Of a DNA stretch of 7,395 bases, positions 5,607-7,395 are shown one piece after another. The notes below the pieces were generated by a model. That model did no database searches, had not been told where the DNA came from, and saw nothing but the letters and a program-made list of their open reading frames with translations. The translations under genes were made by a program, and so were the position numbers. Within the stretch, counting starts at the first letter, position 1. Each line of letters begins with the position of its first letter. The DNA is taken from NCBI GenBank assembly GCA_947258625.1, contig CAMYJN010000104.1, forward strand, positions 1-7,395, in the 5' to 3' direction. The stretch is from an uncultured Polyangiaceae bacterium (GTDB taxonomy: Bacteria; Myxococcota_A; Polyangia; Polyangiales; Houyiibacteriaceae).

Positions 5607-7000
5607 CGTGCTGCAGCTCGCGCGTTCGAATCCGAGTCGATCAGCTCGCTGACCGTCTGCAGGAGGTCGGAGGGATCGAACGGCTTGCGTAGCCAGCGCT
5701 CGGGTTTGCCGTCCGGATCGGCGTCGTCGGGAGGCGGTGCTCCGCTCATGATCGCCGCGCGGGTCACCTGGCCCTTTTTGCGCAGCAGCCCGAGCAGGAT
5801 GTCTCCCCGCTCGTCGGGAAGGGTGAGATCGATCATCGCCGCAGAGAAGGGCCCCTTGCTTGCAAGCGCCTCTTCGGCGCTGCCGACACAGGTCGAAGTC
5901 ACGCCGGAGAGCATCAGGGTCGTTGCGATGAGGCCACGGACGCCTTCGTCGTCTTCCACGACCAAGATGTGGCTGCGTTCGGCTTCATCGGGCTTCATGA
6001 CACGGCTGATCCGAGGTCGTTTGGGCACCATGTCGGACTCGCGCTTCACGCCGGCCTCCGGCAGCTCGATTCGAAACTTCGCTCCTCGCCCCGGTGATGT
6101 ATCGAGGCGAATCCTGCCGCCGAGGGACTCGACAGTGCCGCGAACGATGGCCAGGCCGAGACCTGTGCCTTCCGTCCGGGTGGTGTAGTAGGGCTCGAAC
6201 GCGCGCGCTTGTTCGGCTTCGGACATCCCCGGGCCGTTGTCGAGAACCTCGAGCTCGACCAGAGAGCCTTGCGGGTAGGCACGAATGGACACGCTGCCCG
6301 CTGCCGGAACCATCTGCACGGCGTTGTGAGCGAGGTTCCAGACGATCGAGAAGAGCTGCGATCGCTTCCCCTCGACCCAGCAGGAGTCCTCGACATCGGC
6401 GTGCACGTTCACCCGCTTGCTCTGCGCTTCGGGTCGAATGAGGCGAACGACGTCCCGAATGACCACGGAGAGGTCGGTACGCGTACGTTCGTGATTGGTG
6501 TGCCGAACCATGCGCAGCAGATCTTGGGTGGCGTCTCGGGCGACCTGGGCGCTCTTCTCGATCAAGGTCAACGCTTCTTCAGGAGGTGCTTTGTCGGGGC
6601 GCTCGCGCGCGACCTGCGCCCAGCCAACGATTGCGCTCAGCGCGTTGGCGACTTCGTGGGACACGCCGGCGGCGAGGTCGGCTGCGGCTGCCTTCGCTTG
6701 AATGCTTTCGGCGAGCGAGCTCTCTTGCGTGGTGATCAACACCGCCGCGCGTCCGGCGTCGATCGGAATCGCGAGAAGCTGCACGCCGGGACGCGGCGCA
6801 AATGCGGCCTGTTGCCCGGCGCGCGCGCTCTCGACGGCCTCTTGCACGCCGGCTTCGTCGACGCTCCCGAGCACTTGCAGTGTGGCGGCAACCAGATCGG
6901 CGGGCACTTCTCCCTGGAGGGCGACGAGCGCACCCGGGTTGCCGTGCACGGTGCCGTCCTCCCCTTCTTCGAGGAAGGTCAGGCGAAGTTGGTTAGCCAT
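5603..7000 (-). CDS. Soluble hybrid histidine kinase with PAS-like N-terminus and C-terminal receiver
   Basis: Counting from the ATG at 7000 the protein has 465 residues and no membrane segment. Residues 1-95 look like a divergent PAS sensor (NPGALVALQGEV; GVQLLAIPIDAGRAAVLI). The H box is SHEVANALSAIVGWAQ with His115; the N box is WNLAHNAVQM with Asn226; G1 is DNGPGM from Asp254; the F region is FEPYYTT; G2 is GTGLGLAI at 278-285. After a basic linker (about 318-342) a full receiver follows: ILVVEDDEG with Asp350-Asp351, phospho-acceptor Asp391 in MIDLTLPDERGD, Ser419 in IMSGAPPP, and Lys439 in LRKPFD. It should phosphorylate itself and pass the phosphate to its own receiver or onward; no output domain or Hpt domain is present. 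A TTG at 7042 would add 14 residues (KRTFAVTLELIRW region), but neither start has a clear Shine-Dalgarno; I prefer ATG. The stop overlaps the convergent methyltransferase stop by 4 bp. Confidence 0.93.
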   Translation of the reverse strand: MANQLRLTFLEEGEDGTVHGNPGALVALQGEVPADLVAATLQVLGSVDEAGVQEAVESARAGQQAAFAPRPGVQLLAIPIDAGRAAVLITTQESSLAESIQAKAAAADLAAGVSHEVANALSAIVGWAQVARERPDKAPPEEALTLIEKSAQVARDATQDLLRMVRHTNHERTRTDLSVVIRDVVRLIRPEAQSKRVNVHADVEDSCWVEGKRSQLFSIVWNLAHNAVQMVPAAGSVSIRAYPQGSLVELEVLDNGPGMSEAEQARAFEPYYTTRTEGTGLGLAIVRGTVESLGGRIRLDTSPGRGAKFRIELPEAGVKRESDMVPKRPRISRVMKPDEAERSHILVVEDDEGVRGLIATTLMLSGVTSTCVGSAEEALASKGPFSAAMIDLTLPDERGDILLGLLRKKGQVTRAAIMSGAPPPDDADPDGKPERWLRKPFDPSDLLQTVSELIDSDSNARAAAR

Positions 7001-7007
7001 CCAACGG

Positions 7008-7019
7008 ATTAGTTCTAAT
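7008..7019. repeat. Inverted repeat ATTAG-TT-CTAAT upstream of the hybrid kinase
   Basis: Perfect 5-bp arms surround a 2-bp centre, 8-19 bp before the kinase ATG at 7000. The position overlaps where a -10 element would sit for a short-leader message, so it could be an operator for a regulator, possibly autoregulatory. Short arms mean chance is possible. Confidence 0.35.
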
Positions 7020-7043
7020 GTCACCGCAAATGTCCGTTTCAAG

Positions 7044-7063
7044 CAAAAAGGTAAGCCTTTTTG
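7044..7063. repeat. Perfect 8-bp inverted repeat CAAAAAGG-TAAG-CCTTTTTG
   Basis: Two perfect 8-bp arms flank a 4-base loop. The stem is mostly A:T with only three G:C pairs, and no separate U-run follows, so it is a weak candidate for a rho-independent terminator of the recombinase transcript, though U-rich 3' arms occur in bidirectional terminators. It could instead be a protein-binding site or recombinase core site. The symmetry itself is plain in the sequence. Confidence 0.5.
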
Positions 7064-7085
7064 GGGTGATCCGTCAATCGAAACG

Positions 7086-7097
7086 CACCTTTTGGTG
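7086..7097. repeat. Short inverted repeat CACC-TTTT-GGTG
   Basis: Perfect 4-bp arms around TTTT. Its core CCTTTTGG repeats, in direct orientation, the right arm of the larger hairpin (CCTTTTTGGGGTGA at 7056-7069 versus CCTTTTGGTGA at 7088-7098). Arms are short, so weight comes only from the resemblance to the neighbouring motif. Confidence 0.3.
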
Positions 7098-7181
7098 AGT
7101 GAGGACGCAGACCTCGCTTCGTTGGGCTAGGGGCCGCGTCACTTACGGTGTCATTTCAAAACGTTGTGTGGCTGGCGCCTC

Positions 7182-7395
7182 CTAACCCTTTCCGCTCGTT
7201 GACCTGACGTTGACATGAGGTGGCGCAGAGGGCTCCAGATCGGCCACCAATCGGAGCTGCGCACGCTGCCCGAGGTGGGCGTATTGGTGGGTGCTCTGCG
7301 CGGACTGGTGCCCGAGCTGAGCCTGAATGGCCTTGAGGGAGTGGCCGTTCGTGGCGGCCTGGCTGGCCACCGAATGGCGGCCCACTTTGTGGTGA
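7182..7395 (-). CDS. Tyrosine recombinase / phage-type integrase, C-terminal catalytic fragment
   Basis: The reading frame is open to the right edge, giving 71 residues including the end of the catalytic domain. Visible motifs: KVGRHSVAS, where the Arg and following His match box II (usually H-x-x-R-H); IQAQLGHQS with the conserved His 23 residues after that Arg; and STHQYAHL with the nucleophilic Tyr (codon 7281-7283) 9 residues after the His. Both spacings equal those of XerD. Such enzymes cut and rejoin DNA through a 3'-phosphotyrosine. The residue normally His at box II, three before the Arg, is Lys here, a substitution known in some family members. The N-terminal DNA-binding domain and Arg I are outside the window. 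A 33-residue tail, longer than that of XerD, follows the Tyr-Ala-His. Whether it is a Xer-like housekeeping enzyme or the integrase of an element cannot be decided from this fragment. Confidence 0.88.
   Translation of the reverse strand, partial: HHKVGRHSVASQAATNGHSLKAIQAQLGHQSAQSTHQYAHLGQRAQLRLVADLEPSAPPHVNVRSTSGKG

Larger units (their letters stand above)
7001..7181. other. Noncoding gap with small repeats between recombinase and kinase genes
   Basis: This 181-bp stretch is the largest gene-free part of the window and is visibly richer in A and T (runs such as AAAAAGG and CCTTTTT) than its neighbours, mainly at 7008-7100. No convincing reading frame, tRNA or strong rho-independent terminator is seen. 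It holds three short inverted repeats (7008-7019, 7044-7063, 7086-7097) and repeated CCTTTT(T)GG motifs. On the minus strand, TTGAAA (7037-7042) and TAGAAC (7012-7017) could be -35/-10 elements for the kinase, but their 19-bp spacing is long. It may be the kinase's promoter region, part of an attachment site for the recombinase, or both. Confidence 0.5.

Noticed and set aside
6209..7012. A 267-codon open frame on the + strand opposite the hybrid kinase
   Set aside because: The minus strand encodes intact H, N, G1 and G2 boxes over the same bases, so the + frame is a by-product.
7001..7181. A tRNA gene as an integration target near the recombinase
   Set aside because: No cloverleaf or T-arm consensus (GTTCRANNC) was found on either strand in the gap.

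Overview
The window is GC-rich, tightly packed bacterial DNA with strong third-position GC bias. Its gene types (a Cys-rich modular lipoprotein, large multi-domain sensor kinases, a PAS-like histidine kinase with a fused receiver) look like Myxococcota, Bradymonadota or another delta-proteobacterial lineage. That placement is inferred from protein style, not from a marker gene.

Layout from left to right: the 3' end of an extended short-chain dehydrogenase/epimerase (+, 1-137); a 313-residue lipoprotein made of about ten small cysteine modules (-, 134-1075); the tRNA 2'-O-methyltransferase TrmL (-, 1121-1630); a membrane-anchored protein whose C-terminal half resembles AMMECR1 (+, 1659-2621); a nine-helix, GAF-containing histidine kinase (-, 2597-4732); a zinc-dependent homocysteine S-methyltransferase (+, 4788-5606); a soluble histidine kinase with its own receiver domain (-, 5603-7000); a noncoding, AT-richer stretch with several small repeats (7001-7181); and the catalytic C-terminus of a tyrosine recombinase running off the right edge (-, 7182-7395).

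Apart from trmL and the lipoprotein, which run in the same direction 45 bp apart and may be co-transcribed, strand changes between almost every neighbour. All three convergent junctions overlap at their stop codons (4, 25 and 4 bp), leaving no room for separate terminators. The two divergent gaps are also very short (28 and 55 bp). The genes do not form one obvious pathway. Signalling is the most repeated theme: two kinases with no stand-alone response regulator in view, so the receiver on the second kinase is the only visible phospho-acceptor.

I found no RNA gene, CRISPR array, complete mobile element or clearly new defence system. The least explained parts are the lipoprotein, the AMMECR1-like protein, and the repeat-bearing gap next to the recombinase, which could be a regulatory region or the edge of an integrated element.
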